From assembly GCA_013396635.1 (NCBI GenBank), contig WBMW01002279.1:1-64000 (forward strand): a stretch of 64,000 nucleotides of DNA, written 5' to 3'. The notes beneath the pieces are model-generated. The model did no database searches. It was not told the origin of the DNA and saw nothing but the letters and a program-made list of their open reading frames with translations. A program made the translations under genes and the position numbers. Positions 22,001-34,474 of this stretch are shown here, piece after piece; position 1 is the first letter of the stretch; each line of letters opens with the position of its first letter. This DNA comes from Penelope pileata. Taxonomy: Eukaryota > Chordata > Aves > Galliformes > Cracidae.

Positions 22001-24429
22001 TAGCTTTCTACTTCCTATGTTTCTTGCATGTGCTGAGAAAATTTAATTCATTGAAGCACAGGCAACTTCTAAAGTGATTGGGACGCTGGAACCCTTATTT
22101 CCTTGAGTCCATTCAGGTACTGGTGCATTAATAAAAACAGCTCAGTGGCAGGTGGGCAGAAAAGATAAGTGTAGATACATAGGCAGCATAAAAAAATTCC
22201 AAATCAACCTGTAACTTCTTCTCTAAAGAAGTAAGAGAACCAAGGAAAGACGGATTCACGAAAGGCAATGTCTAATGTTCAAGTGCTGCCTAAAAGCTGA
22301 TTACTCATGAATACAATAGCATGTCACCAGAGGTATTGTTCATTAGGAGGCTTTTTTACGAATTATAGTTCTCTGAACTGGACAAGGTAAAGAAATACAA
22401 AACTATGTCACAGATTTATTTGTTTTTGTTTTCTTTCCTTTCTAAAGAAATAGAAAAGAGAAGGTAATTCGTCATTTTTTGTTTATTCTTTTTTTTTCCC
22501 TTATCTAAATAATAGATATTTACTAGTTTGTTACAATTAAAGTGTCATTAAGACAATTAGAATATCATTGTGCGCTTTGGACCAGTTTGAAGGAAGGAAA
22601 TCGCTACTTCACAACTATTTAACATTGGAAACTTAGTTATTTTGAAGGCTGAAGTACAATAAGAGGAAAACAAGGTTTTGAAAATGTGTGAAGTCTTTTA
22701 TAGGTTCATTATTGTTCAGCAATGTGCACACTAATAAATAAAGGTCCACACTATACAGAGATTGCACAAATTCACTGTATGCCATTTATAAAGGTTCCAT
22801 CACCTCTCAGCATTGCTGATTAAAATCAGTTGTAGTTATGAGAATGATCCTGTAATCAAAGACATATAAACGTGATATTTTTAACTATTCACACCTGCAC
22901 ACATTCAAAATAACACACCCTGCTGTATTTTTAGATGCTGAAAAAAACAAACATGCTGTTCAAATTGTGTGCTATTTTTAAATGCCCATAATTTGTTATT
23001 TAAAGCTCAGTTGATGCATTTTTTGTCTTAAATATAGCAAAAAGCACTGTTTATCACCCAGAGAGATGAAGAATTTTATTTCATTTGGAATTGTGTGCAT
23101 TGCTTCCTCTGAACTGAAATAAAATGTTTACTGTTCTAAGAAATGTAGGGTAAAGAAAAGTACTTACTGAATACACCTTTTATCCAGCAGGTTGGGAATT
23201 ACATCATTCTGCAAGATTGTGAGATGTGGACTCAGTTCCCTACTTTGTTTGAAGACATCTGAAGCCATACTGATACTGAATTACGCTACCTGTAATTCTG
23301 TGGTGAGGCTGAAGAATGGTGAGGTGGAGGAAGAAAATCGGCTTATGTGAGATAAATATTTGGACAGTAAATTGTATAAAAAGACTCATATCACTACCCT
23401 TTTCAGTGAATGTATCAGATAGAGTGAAATCATCCTAGTGCGTAATTCTGTGACTCACAGAATATTCAAACAGTCGACACAGGGTGAAGCTACTCTAATA
23501 AGAAGAATAGGCAATAATGAGATGTTTAGTCTTCTTGATGGCATTGAGACTAACTCTGACATTACATTGATCTTTGACTGATTCTTAACAGGGATATAAA
23601 CTTGGATCTTCCATCCTGCATCTGGGTATGTTAACTGCACTGAGATAAAGGCCCACTATTATCTCAGAAGAGTCATATATCTAGAGGAAAGTGGCTGATA
23701 TTTTGTTTTGACAGTGACTGTGATTTTATGAGAGTTGTCCACTGCTTCTGTTTTTCCTCTATGTCTTATATTTTCAAGGAGCCCCTGGGAGTCTGCTTGG
23801 CCTGTCCAGGCACAGCAGGGTTTACTATTTGAACTTACTGAGCCCCAAGGAGGCTGCTGGACATACTCCAAGAAAGTTGTCATAGCCACAGAATTTTGAT
23901 TCTTTTTATTTGTATATGCTCTATGTCATTCCCCCCATGGTGGTAATTCACATTAGACCTCCAGGATGTTGCTGTTTCTGTGCCTTGAACTCTGTCTACA
24001 TCACCTGTCATGATTTTCAGGTCAAACTGCAGCCAGGCCTTTTTCTTTTATGGTTAGTTGGTGCTACTGCTTTTTGCATTATCTCATCTGGCTCCCTTTC
24101 TGTGAGAAAAAGCAGAGAAGAAACTAATAGCCTAATACTTGCTCTTTGCTTTTTCTCTTCTGTCTTCCTTCTGGGTGGGCATGTAATAAGTCTCCATCTT
24201 TTGTCTTGTTTGTCTTTTTCCATTTCTTTCCAATCAGGGATAAGAAAGAATAAAACCTGCCCAACAACAGCATAAATCTGCTCCTGCATTCCTCATTCTT
24301 CTTTTAGAATTTATAATAATACAATCTAACATTATCTCCACATAAATAAATGCATACATTTACTTTAAAATTTATGTACTCAGTAAACCCAGCATGGCTA
24401 CTGACACCAATGCAGTCCTGAGCAGGTGG

Positions 24430-24690
24430 TGTGCCCAAACACAGCAGCACCACACTAGCTAGAAAGAAAAATCAGTGTCCGATGTGGAAGACCAGGAAGA
24501 TAGAGGTGAACACGGAGGGGCTGCAGGGTCTGGACTGCACAACTAGGTGCAGGATCACTCAGGAAGGGAAGTTCTACACCAGGTTACTCACCACTATTCA
24601 GCAGTCACTGCCCAAAGGCTTCCAGTGCCACAGGCTCATGGTCTTATCCACAGAGGTAGTCTTAAGGAGGACAGCTAATACCTAATGCCA
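24430..24690. other. Unidentified moderately GC-rich block with open frame
   Basis: The plus strand has an 84-residue open frame at 24431-24685, starting MPKHSSTTLARKKN and including LPKGFQCHRLMVLSTEV. No family is recognised. On the minus strand, 24660-24598 reads TTSVDKTMSLWHWKPLGSDC and then a stop, faintly like one WD-repeat strand. Base composition is more GC-rich than the DNA before it. It may belong with the GC-rich block at 24950-25295. A decayed processed pseudogene, an old transposon piece or a conserved non-coding element are all possible. Confidence 0.3.
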
Positions 24691-24949
24691 AAGGTAAAAA
24701 CTGAAAGGAAAATGCTGAGCTTTTTAACGTATTTTAACATCTTCACAATTCCTTCTGGCAAGCGAGATTGTGTGAATACATTTCCTCATAAAAACCACAC
24801 TGGTAAAAGATCTGAATTCAGTTCACATCAAAAGAGACCCACAGCATCATTAAGGTCCTACCTTTAAGTGCTTCTGCACTTCTTCCTATTTCAAAATATA
24901 CAACTGACAATTTTACACGCTGAACAATTATTGCTGATAAAATTGCTAT

Positions 24950-25295
24950 TTGTCAGGGTCCCTGAGGGCACCCACAGCCCTTGCTGTTCATGTCCAGTCT
25001 TCCATGGGTCACCCTTCCCATGGCACAAGACCACATGTCACCTGCAGTGCCCTCAAACTCTTCCCCAACAAGACTATAGCAGGGCTGGTCCCCAGCTCTC
25101 CACAGCCCTGTCTTGCCCAGATGTGGGCCCCACCAAGTTGGGCCCACCTCATAAGCCTGCCTTGGCCTGTCCCTTGGGGCTACTGTGGTACTCCAACTAC
25201 CCTGCAACTCACTGGGGCACTGGGATTGGGCGTGGTGCCATACCCTGCCCTGGCCGGCCCTGTGGGGAGACGCTGCCCTGCTGCACTCCGATAGA
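24950..25295. other. GC-rich island of unknown origin
   Basis: A sharply bounded stretch much richer in G and C than the AT-rich DNA around it, with many CCCTG, GGCCC and CCTGCC words and several CpGs near 25228-25291. Because stops are rare in such DNA, long frames are open on both strands (24868-25380 and 24950-25294 on plus, 24953-25357 on minus). None resembles a known family and the Pro/Cys/Leu-rich translations look like composition effects. It could be an unrecognised LTR or 5' end of a retroelement, a retrocopy, or a small regulatory CpG-rich element. Confidence 0.45.
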
Positions 25296-25399
25296 GGGCA
25301 CAAAATTGAAGAAAACCGTGCAAAGGAAAATGTTGGCCATTTTTCCAAGACAGACAAATTTAGAAAATTTCAAACCGTGAACCGTTTCTCTCAAAAATC

Positions 25400-26195
25400 T
25401 CTTTCTTCTATTGAACTTCATATAGCTTTGCGTAAGGGGATAGAGTAGTCTCTGAACTATCTATTTAAATATGTGTGACTTAAAACTAATGCGATTTTGG
25501 AGGAGGACTGAAAGTGTCTACCCAGCTGTTCTCCAGCCTGTGTCTTGTATCCTGTCTGCATGTTTCTTCTGCTTTTCTTGTACTGACAACTTTTTTATTT
25601 TTTATTTTTTTTTAATTTTTCAGCAGCTAGAATTCGAGGGGTGGAAGGAAGACTTGACTGAGGCAATCTGTAAGACGTGGCTGGTCTATCTTTTGCAGCA
25701 GCAAAATGGTTTTAAAATGACTTAAGCTGCTTGAGGCATTCTAAGAAACTCAAGATTTATGTGTGATTCTGCTAATACATACTAATCATGATTCTATGAA
25801 TATAAACCTTCATGAGAAGATCACAGATGACTTAAGGGTATATATTATATCATGGTAAGTGGGTATAAATGGATGAAAATCACATAGAGATATGAATGCC
25901 ACACAAAAATCAGCTGAGAAGGAGTGCATGAATGAGCATTTTATCATACTTATTAAAAAACAACAGAAATATATACCAAACTGTTTTTTCTCCACTCCTA
26001 AAGTGTAGAATACACAGTACTCCGTATATTTTCTTTTCTCAATGAGTAGAGGAATAAGGGAATTTTTGAACAATAACTTCAGATTACGATTTACTTTTTT
26101 AAATCTGCAGTGTTATTTCCTGATGTATGAGTTTCAAAATGTGTATTGATAAAGTAGACTGGTATATAGAGATTTAGGCTTCAGCTTCCAAGCAG
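25400..26195. other. AT-rich unique DNA, no gene seen
   Basis: No repeat or gene is recognisable. It includes a T-rich tract at about 25590-25620. Open frames at 25471-25725 (+) and 25810-26073 (-) are Phe/Ile/Ser-rich and have no recognisable domain. Confidence 0.55.
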
Positions 26196-27398
26196 TCACA
26201 TGGAAGAAAACTACAGCCACTGATGTCATCTATCTGGACTTCAGTAAGGCCTTTGACATGATATTGCACAGCCTCCTTCTCTCCAAATTGGAAAGATAGG
26301 GATTTGACAGGTGGACCGTTCAATGGATGAAGAGCTGGTTGCAAGATCATGCCCAGAGAGTAATGGTCAATGGCTCAATGTCTGGATGGAGATCAGTGAT
26401 GAGTGGTGTCCCTCAGGGATCAGTACTGGGACCAACGCTGTTTAATGTCTTCATCAGTGACATCAAAAGTGAGATTGAGTGCACCCTCAGCAAGATTGCA
26501 GATTATACCAAGTTATGTGGTACAATCGATACACCTGAGGGACAGGATGCCATCCAGAGAGACTGAGACAGGCTCGAGCAGTGGGCCCAGGAGAATCTCA
26601 TGAGGTTCAACAAATCCAAGTGCAAGGTCTTCCACCTAGGCCATGGTAATCCCTGCTATCAATACAAGCTGAGGACAAAAGGATAGAGCACAGCCCTGCT
26701 GAAAAGGACTTGGGGGTATTGGTGGATGTCAAGCTGGACGTGAGCCAACAATGTGCCCTCACAACCCAGAAAGCCAACCATACCCTGGGCTGCATCAAAA
26801 GAAGCGTGGCCAGTAGGGCAAGGAAGGTGATCCTGCCCCTCTACTCTGTGCTGGTGAGACTTCACCTGGAGATCTCACTGCATCTAGATATGGAGTCCTC
26901 AGTACAGGAGAGACATGAACCTGCTGGAGTGCGTCCAGAGGAGGGCCACAAAAATGATCCAAGGGACAGAACAGCTGCCCTATGAGGACAGGCTGAGAGA
27001 GCTGGCGCTGTTCAGCCTGGGGAAGAGAAGGCTCCAGGGAGGCCTGATAGCGGCCCTTCAGTATCTAAAGGGGGGCTACAAGAAAGGGCGGGACAGACTC
27101 TTTAGCAGGGTCTGTGGTGATAGGACAAAACAAAACTAAAAGAGAAGAGATTTAGACTGGATATAAGAAGAAAATGCTTTATGATAAGGCAGGTAAAGTA
27201 CCTGATCATGTTGCCCAGAGATGTAGTGTAGTGTAGTGAAAGTCCCATCCCTGGAGACATTGAAGGTCAGGCTGGACCAAGCTCTGAGCAACCTGATCTA
27301 GCTGTGGATGTCCCTGTACATTGCAGGGGAGTTGGACGAGATGGCCTTTAAAGGTCCTTTCCAACTCTAAGGATTCTATGATTCTAGTTATCCTCATG
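26196..27398 (+). mobile_element. Long decayed CR1 LINE with most of the RT domain
   Basis: Plus-strand CR1 of about 1.2 kb, 5'-truncated within the reverse-transcriptase ORF. RT motif A is readable as DVIYLDFSKAFD at 26222-26257. Then come MSGVPQGSVLGPTLFNVFIS, the catalytic motif C degraded to IADY (26495-26506, where the family has FADD), DAIQRD, KSKCKVFHLG and the C-terminal VQRRATKM block. Stops at 26297-26299 (TAG) and 26564-26566 (TGA), with further breaks near 26880 and 27120, show it is dead. The 3' end keeps GGTCCTTTCCAACTCTAAGG and ATTCTATGATTCTAG, the family tail. It is older than the copy at 52.9 kb. Confidence 0.93.
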
Positions 27399-28477
27399 GA
27401 TCTTTGTTTTAGCCTTACTGTTGTTCAAAATTAATGTATCCCCTTCACCTATATTCCATTCACTACAGTATATATGTATTGAAAAAAGTTACACATAAAC
27501 TATGAAACCTTCTGAGAAGGACCAGAAGCAGAGTTCATTTTAGTGAGACAAAAAATTGGAGAGAGCTCCTAAAAAAATTTGCATTTGTTCAGCATATTAG
27601 TGGATAGCACAAATAAAATATCAGTGAGTTCTTCATGGTTGGCCATTGCCAAGAACTAAAGATTATTAAGGTATGTAAAGATCCATATGGAAAAGTAGGG
27701 CAGCGATGACAGGAATAAGGGAAATGCAACGGTACTTGACGCATTCAGGGCAAGAGTCTCCTGATGGACAGTTGTAGTGCCATTGCCAGCTCATGAGCAT
27801 CTGCTCCAGTCAGTCACACCACAGTCAGGAAAAAGCTTCCATTTCTGTCCTGCTGTTTACTCATTCTTGTGGGTGTCAGAATACCAAAAGTGGTCTAATA
27901 TCTGTTCAAACAGAAAATCCAGTCTTCGGGGTTCTCTGATGCTACATTGCTGTCTACATCAAAGATAAAACTGTCCCTAATTTCCACCCTCCCCAGTTGT
28001 TATCCTCAGCACCACTGGTGCAGTAGATTCTGCATGTTTGTGTCTTACAGAAATTAAAGATCTATGGCAGAGGAAAACAGTATTTATTGACAGGAAAAAA
28101 ATTTGAAAATATGGAAATGTGCTCTTTACAAATAAGATGATTCACATTTATTTTAATTCAATGATGCCTAAATTTCTTTGCTGTGTAGTTAGCAGCTACG
28201 AAGCTTCTGATCATCAGAATTGAGGCAAAATATATATTCCCCTCTGCTCCCCACAATCCTTTGCTTTTAATGTCCTTTCTGTCACTGCAACTTCTTCCTG
28301 GACATTTTGTTGCCCTATGGCTCTTCACTTCATGTTCTGCTGGTAGCAGCCATGCAGCCATTTAGGAACATGAGAAAGGACTCTATCTTTTTCTCAGGTT
28401 TCTGTGGCTCTGCTAGCAAATTAACGCAGCACAGGGAACCTACTTTCCATTATTTATAAAATTTGTTACTAATGTTA

Positions 28478-28504
28478 TTATATATATATGTATATATATA
28501 TGTA
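28478..28504. repeat. (TA)n microsatellite with TATG interruption
   Basis: Alternating T and A with two G interruptions (TATATATATG and TATATATATATG). Confidence 0.85.
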
Positions 28505-30158
28505 CAACTTGACATCCTGCCTTTTTATTTTATATTGAATGTGCTTTTGCCTCAATTTACTGTTTACTTCTGTAGAATAGTCATATTAGCAAGTTAAAGT
28601 AACGATAGAGGTAAAAGTAATGGTTTCTAAGTAGCTGTGGTGATGCACTTGACTTTTTTGAAACCCTTTTTTTATTATAAGATTTTCACTAGTGATAGAG
28701 AATCAAAATAATCTTTTCCCTCTCCACTCTTAACAACCCCCATCAGCCCCTCCAAAAAAAGAGGGCTGAGAGGACTGTTGTGACATTATTGCACATGAAA
28801 TTCCTGTATTACCAATTTTTGAAATGAATATGGAGAATCACTAGTTCTTTATGCTCCATATAATTCATTTGTAAAACAGAGATTCTTTCTGTTGTTTCAT
28901 ATGACAGTTAAAGCAGTTCAATCCAAAATGCTCTTAACTGATTTTAAATGTTATGGCTTTTATGTTATTTAATATAACGATTAGAAAACCTATAATAAAA
29001 TAGAACATTCAGAGAGTAAAATTTGGTGTCTAAAATACATGCCCATGCACCAAGTCCATAAGTCCTTATTTCATGTAACTTAACATTAGCCATTCTGCAG
29101 GAAAAATCTCCTAATCTTTGATCTCATGATCCTACACGTTATATTGAATAACACTTTGCAGATGTTTGTCTTTATCTCTTAAGAATGTCTACTAGGCCAA
29201 TAAGTAATTACAGTTGTCAAAAGTTCTCACATTCTGCATTGTTGTTTTTGAAATCAGAACTCTCTTTCCTTAAAGACTGCATTGAAAAAAAATTAAATTT
29301 CTTGAACTGCATGCTGTTCTGTGACAAAAATACCTTCTAATCCATTAGCTTTTGCAGGATCTTCCTTGAATCAATCTAGGCAGGAAGATATTCTTTATCG
29401 TTACTACAAGTAGATTTCTTTTGCTTGGCAAAGTTCCCTTTCCCCTTGACAGAAAAGGAGACTCAGCATTTCTTGATGAAATCATTTCATGGCGTCTGAA
29501 CAAGGGTCTACAATTTGACAAGGGAGGTAACATGAAAAACTCTCAATATATTTTAGTCTGACATTCAATGGTTACAGACAGTATTTAAAAAGACTGTTGT
29601 TGCTTCCTCACTGCATCAGATTACTTTGACAGATTATGTAGAGATTTTGTTATTTTAAAATAAAATTCATAAGCAATTTTTGAAGATAATTTTCTTTAAT
29701 ACTTATTATAACGTATTCATATTGTGTTTACATCAAAAGTCTCAACAAATTTCACATAACACACATTGTATATGTTGGAATTATGCTTGACATCTGCTAA
29801 TGATTAGTAGCTTAAACCTCAAGTGTTAAATGATTTGCAATTATAAAAGGTCATAGATTGTATTTAGAGTATAATCAGGCATTTGGGAAAGCTAGTTCCT
29901 TAAACTATACATAAGAAAAGATATTTAATGAAAATTTTACATGAAGATTTTATGTTTTCCTTTTTCTGACAAACATTTCCTGTTATTTCTTGAGAACATA
30001 TGTTCTGTAAGTTGGATAAGGGGAGTAGGAAGGGAGAAGACAGCATTTTTATAGTTCAGAAATCTTTAGGAACTGAACTGGTTCTACATTTTTTGTTGTA
30101 TAGTGACAAAATACAACAAAGTGTGTTCACATTAATATTAAAAGTACACTTCAGGTAC

Positions 30159-30185
30159 AAATCAACCCTAAATCAACCCTAAATC
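30159..30185. repeat. 11-bp tandem repeat, 2.5 copies
   Basis: The unit AAATCAACCCT occurs twice in full followed by AAATC, with no mismatch. Confidence 0.88.
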
Positions 30186-33100
30186 TTTATTTGTCTGTTA
30201 TAAAGGATGGGCAGAGTTTCAGAGGAAAATTCTGGCACACTTGGCAAGGAGAAACTTCCTAAGAAATAAATATATAAATAAAAATAAGATAAATTTAGAA
30301 AAAAAAGTCTGTCTTGTCATATGACTACTGTCAGCTTCTGTCACAAAAGCAAAATCTGTCTATTAAGGTTTGTTTTAATCATTAATCACATAAGGGCAAA
30401 ACAGACTAAATACAATTGATATTAACTCTGAGCATAAGGTTTGTACCCCTCCAATTATCTGAACATTCTCTTTAATTCCAATATTGCTGTTCATCACACT
30501 GAACAGCCATTATCTGCCTGTCTCTAATAGGCTAAATATGTTATTTCTGTTTTGTCGTATGTTTTAAAGAAATATGAAACTGAAAAAGACAAATAAAAAT
30601 GATAAAAATAAAATAAAAAAGTAAGCCTTTAACACTTTACTGTTCTTTTAAATATATTTCCTGTATTAGCAATTCAGACTGGCTCTGGGAATTTGCACTT
30701 ATTATTCACCTCGTTAATATTACAAGTAGATATTAAACGCCTAAATATTAAAAAATATGACTTTTAAAACCTCCATATTCTCAAAGTTTATATCCTGGCA
30801 CTACTTTTACACTATTCTTAATAAACTGAATAATTAGACATAGGTCTTGCTACATTTTGAGTCATAAAACCTTTACGTTAAATACCTAACTCTGGGACTA
30901 AAAATCATTCCTCCCATTAAGGTGTTCTAAGTATCCCTGTACCTACCCCTCTAGGGTGGGATGCAATTAGACCAAGGCAGATGCAGAGAACATTGACGAG
31001 AATGCTGAATTCTTTGATGCTTTTCTCAGCAGAAAGAATAGAAGGCATCAAAGACAGAGGTAATGCCTTTCTCCAGGGTCTTGCTCAGCCACTTCTGTTC
31101 AGCTGGGATTTAGGGTTTTCAGTTTCCATTTTGCTTCATGTCCACAGGTCATTCTTTTCACTTAGAATACAAACAGTTAAAAACTCTATCTCTCTGGAAA
31201 ATAGTTTGGTGGTTCAAGTGCACTATGGGCAGTATAGTATGTGGTTCAGGCCTCCTCAGCCTGGAAAGGTCTGAAATTTCAGCTGTTTCATTGCAAGTGG
31301 TTATTTTATACCCATAAATAGTGTGCAGTGTGACCACAAGAGTAGGTGGTGTGGTATACCTCACATCCTTGTGATGAAACCCTCCCTGTGGTCCCATTCA
31401 TATTGTTTAACTGAAACAAACCATGGCTTAGCTATTTCTTGAATCACACCTGGGAAATTACTAGGTGGTATGGGCCAAAACACTGCTGAAAGCATGCTGA
31501 TGATTGAACAGCATGGATGAAAAAGTGCTGGTATCAGACCACATGCCCAGGTCCTCTTGAATTTATGAGAATAGACATAGCAAACAAATACCATGATAAC
31601 AGGATTATGGGGTACTCCATGTCTTCCACATTCCTCCTGTTATAGTTGAACCACTATGTAGTAAGGAATAATTGATTCAGAAGCCCAGACAAAGAGCAAG
31701 TGAAAGATAAGTGATCTCAGCAGTTTAAAACACTCAATAAACAAAGAGAAAATCAAATGTTGGACTCTCACTTGCTGGACAAGTGCTCTATATGCAGTGT
31801 AGAACAAGCAACTATCACTTCCATTTCTACCCTTTTCATTATTTCAAAGTGAGTAAGAACTGCTTATTTCTTTGAAAGCATGTTTTTTACCCTGTGAATT
31901 AAGAGTGGAAGCAGTCACCTCCAGCTTAATTTCAGAGATGCCCATATCTCTACAGACTTATGATCTCTACAGTGCAGGTTGCACAAACTTTAATAGGCTC
32001 TTCCTAAACATTTGTACTGCAGAGTTTGTACTTCATTCACGAGGACAGATGAGAGGTAATCACTGAGATAAGGCATATTCTGATATTCTGGTTATAATTT
32101 CAATGGTAAAAAGAGGCAAAGAATAATTGAAAAGCATTATTGATAATAATTTATTTCCACCCTCCTTTATTTAAACACCTTTTCAAAAATCTTATTAGGT
32201 ATTTGACAACTATGGAGGTGTGATAACTCTTTGGAGAAAGCCTGCAGGTTTGTTTTAGGCGATGATTTCCACAAAGATGTAACAACACCCACAAGGTGCA
32301 ATAAGGCTGCATAGGACCATTTAAACTCCACCTTAAATGAACAGAACCCATGAACCTGAATTATTTTATCCACACAGATGTTGTAACTTATATTCGTTAA
32401 TTAATTATGATAGGGACAATTACTGTCCTGCAATTTTGCAAACTGTAGGCAGTGCTCTTTCACTGCTTCATTAAATATTTTGCCCACTAGGTGGGAGTAG
32501 TTAACCTTATTCAAACAAAGGTATTCTGAGGAGAATTTAGCTGAAGATGATATTGAAAACACATTAGATTATGAAGGCTTTATTATTATTATTTCTTTTT
32601 TCCCCTTTTCTTTACTGTGATGAATTACAGATTCATTCTTTACCAGATGAATTACTGTTTGTTAATTATTGAACTTTATAGGTGATAATGAACTGAGGTC
32701 ACTGACAATTATGTTTAATTTGATTTGATGGAGAACTACAGTGTTGAACTCGCAGTACTACAAGTCAGGTAATTCCTATACCAATACAAAACAAGTATTC
32801 TAGTGGAAAATAAAGAATGAAGATGGAGCTTTCATCCCCTGGCAGCAAAACAGTAAGTGAATGACTAAAATATCACAAGTATAATACATGTGCAGACTAA
32901 TGTCGATCTATTATTTTTGACTGCTTATTGAGTATTAGACTCAGATGATTGCAATAGATAGTCTACAGTATGTGGATCCAAGGATTTCTAAAATTTTAAC
33001 ATTAGCTGTAGAAGAACAGGCAAAATAATCTACCTTGCCAGAACATGTTGAGGCACCAGAAGTCAACGTAAGTATGATTTGATTAGCAAGTTCACAGGAC

Positions 33101-34454
33101 ACAAATATTGTGTGCACACCTGATGCATTCCATGTAAACCTCTACTTTCAAGTGAAAATTTTAAGAAAAGTCAAAGTGAAGTCAGAGTGACTTTAATTTC
33201 TAAGCTGTAGCACAGCTGAATCACACAGATAAGACTGGATACATATATTGCAATGAATGACTATTTTCTGGAGGTCTGTCAATAAAAATATATTAAAATA
33301 ATGTTATTTAAATATTCTGAAAGCCTATGTGGCAGGAAATGTCACCTGTTGCAAATCCTGGAGACCTTTCACAAATCAGGTTAATGGGGAATAGAATACT
33401 TCAGATTAATGTTTATTCGTGACCTTAGCTAGCAGCTTAAAAAAGTGTTACCTAGAATGAAAGATAAGTACATTAATCTACTGTTCTCTTCTTTTTGAGT
33501 AAAATCTTCACTGCTGCACATTTCTTTATTGTTGTAAAGTTATACTGTGATTTGAGACAAGAAGCTCGTAATTTTATGAGTACATTCAATTTTGCTTAAT
33601 TAGACAAAGTCAATATTATATAAGAACACAAAAAATTTAAGTTCAATTTCCAATACTTCCAAGATACCATGAAAAAACTGAATGTAAAAATGAAAGCATG
33701 TGATAAAATTCTAAGAACTCCCACAATTGTATGTGTTGTAATCACTGTCATATTTTTAATGTGGGCTCCCTTTTCTAATGAATGTTGTCATTTTACTTCC
33801 ATGAAGTAAAAATGTATTCCAAATTTTGTTTTGGTCTCTGTCACCTTTCCTTTGCTTAAGCTGTTATTGTCTGTTTCTGGAGGGTTTCATTTTCAATTGA
33901 TCAAATAAAGGACAGATTTTTAAAATTTTGTTTCCCCATTCCATTTGCATAATTTTGTTGAACCTGGAATAAACATGCACGTGGAAAAATAATCTTTGTA
34001 TGAAATTAGTCAAACATTTGCTTGTTAGTATTTTCCCATGATTGATCATTACAGGAACAGTTTTATGGTTGTTGTTGTTTTAACGTCTGTGAAAAGAAAT
34101 GGCAAACTCACTCAAATTTGGAGCTTGATTCTATATAGCAGTCATAGAAAAAATACTTTTAGCAGCCCTAAGTGCTGTAAAGGAGTGACAAAGCCAGTGG
34201 ATATGCTTTGAAATAGAAAACAAAATATAACAAATACCTGTCTGATTTCTGTAATGTTCTGTGTAATAATATTGAACTACAAGTATTTTTAATGAATAAA
34301 TTAATATTATAATCTTCAAACGCTTTAATTAGATATTCTCAGTAATGCAAATGATGTATTGAAATATTTTATTGTAATAGCCACATCATATTAATAGTAC
34401 CTCATATTCAAATTGTTTTAACAGGTTTAAAGGACTTTTAAAATGTGCATTTAA

Positions 34455-34474
34455 AAATATATATATATATTTTG
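34455..34474. repeat. (AT)n microsatellite
   Basis: About eight uninterrupted AT units between an A run and a T run. Confidence 0.85.

Larger units (their letters stand above)
13049..24429. other. Long AT-rich unique stretch, no supported gene
   Basis: About 11 kb without a recognisable repeat family or gene. It contains small tandem duplications (15443-15484, 18848-18877), a CT/T tract at 19050-19089 and scattered exon-like segments described in the findings. Long open frames at 19618-20073 (-, 151 residues) and 20860-21288 (+, 142 residues) show no recognisable domain. The first is dominated by Phe, Ile and Lys, as expected from AT-rich DNA. Confidence 0.5.

Noticed and set aside
24868..25380. 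170-residue open frame (and overlapping frames on both strands)
   Set aside because: Open frames on both strands at once are a consequence of the GC-rich composition. The Pro/Cys-rich translation matches nothing recognised.
28478..28504. TA-rich palindromic run as a replication origin or cruciform element
   Set aside because: Ordinary (TA)n microsatellite with no other supporting structure.
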